Assembly: GCA_002438505.1 (NCBI GenBank)
Contig: DJPI01000002.1
Span: forward strand, 32,755-39,232
Direction of reading: 5' to 3'
From: Ruminococcaceae bacterium UBA6416
GTDB lineage: Bacteria; Bacillota; Clostridia; Oscillospirales; Acutalibacteraceae
Length of the DNA: 6,478 nt
Positions within the stretch are counted from its first letter, which is position 1. Every line of letters starts with the position of its first letter. Below, in pieces: positions 6,332 to 6,478 of this stretch. A program made the translations under genes and the position numbers. Below the pieces are notes generated by a model. The model had not been told where the DNA came from. It ran no database searches and saw nothing but the letters and a program-made list of their open reading frames with translations.

Positions 6332-6401
6332 CAAGGAATGGCTGTCTTTTCTCTTTACCGCTTTAACGGGCAAAAAAATCAAAAAAATTTATAAAAAGCA
6401 C

Positions 6402-6430
6402 TTGACGAACCGGGCATAATGTGGTATATT
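6402..6430 (+). promoter_or_regulatory. Strong sigma-A promoter of the tRNA gene
   Basis: TTGACG (6402-6407), a 17-base spacer, and TATATT (6425-6430) preceded by TGG, so the -10 is also extended. An A-rich stretch (6372-6398) directly upstream has the look of an UP element. Transcription would start near 6437, about 20 bases before the tRNA. Confidence 0.88.
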
Positions 6431-6457
6431 ATTCGAGCGTTGAGGACACGCCGGTAT

Positions 6458-6478
6458 GCTGGTGTAGCTCAGTTGGTA
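6458..6478 (+). tRNA. 5' end of a tRNA gene, probably tRNA-Thr, cut by window edge
   Basis: The last 21 bases read as a tRNA 5' end: seven acceptor bases GCTGGTG, then T8 A9, the D-stem GCTC, and the D-loop AGTTGGTA with G18-G19. The anticodon lies outside. The 5' sequence resembles tRNA-Thr of Firmicutes as I remember them, so Thr is a guess (about 0.5), while tRNA itself is well supported by the fit and the promoter in front. It may begin a tRNA cluster. Confidence 0.85.

Noticed and set aside
6103..6366. Plus-strand open frame across the kinase end and terminator
   Set aside because: Starts within the ATPase domain in another frame and runs through the terminator hairpin; low-complexity product.
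1..6478. CRISPR arrays, insertion sequences, phage or toxin-antitoxin genes
   Set aside because: No regularly spaced repeats, transposase motifs, terminal inverted repeats or small paired genes were seen; codon use looks even across the genes.

Overview
The window looks chromosomal and comes from a low-to-middling-GC Gram-positive anaerobe, most likely a member of Clostridia (Oscillospirales-like). The evidence is the DUF4358 gene, strong purine-rich ribosome binding sites, a TTG start, the type of sensor kinase, and a tRNA start of the Firmicutes kind. This placement is inference; no marker gene fixes the genus.

Left part (1-2552, minus strand): a three-gene cluster read right to left. First is a membrane-anchored SGNH/GDSL hydrolase (1752-2552). 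Next, joined by an ATGA stop/start overlap, is a small DUF4358 protein (1285-1755). After a 110-base gap comes an MBOAT-family membrane O-acyltransferase (1-1174), cut by the window edge with about 391 residues visible. MBOAT plus SGNH is the usual pairing for moving acetyl groups across the membrane onto a cell-wall or extracellular polysaccharide (PatA/PatB- or AlgI/AlgX-like logic). The polymer modified here cannot be read from the sequence.

Middle (2553-2809): a 257-base AT-rich divergent intergenic region. It holds candidate promoters in both directions, a TTACAT direct repeat spaced by 20 bases just upstream of the hydrolase-side promoter, and a 6-2-6 inverted repeat just upstream of the regulator-side promoter.

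Right part (2810-6254, plus strand): an OmpR-family response regulator (2810-3502) and, overlapping it by 29 bases from a TTG start, a 926-residue sensor histidine kinase (3474-6254). The kinase has an ectodomain of about 400 residues and six predicted membrane segments. A strong intrinsic terminator follows (6282-6331). At the right edge is a tRNA gene (probably Thr, only the first 21 bases visible) with an excellent promoter of its own (6402-6430).

Working model (inference): the two-component system senses something at the cell surface and may control the divergent O-acylation cluster, with the shared intergenic region as control point. Every part belongs to a known family. What could be new is the combination: DUF4358 translationally coupled to an SGNH enzyme in an MBOAT locus, and the unrecognised cysteine-bearing kinase ectodomain.
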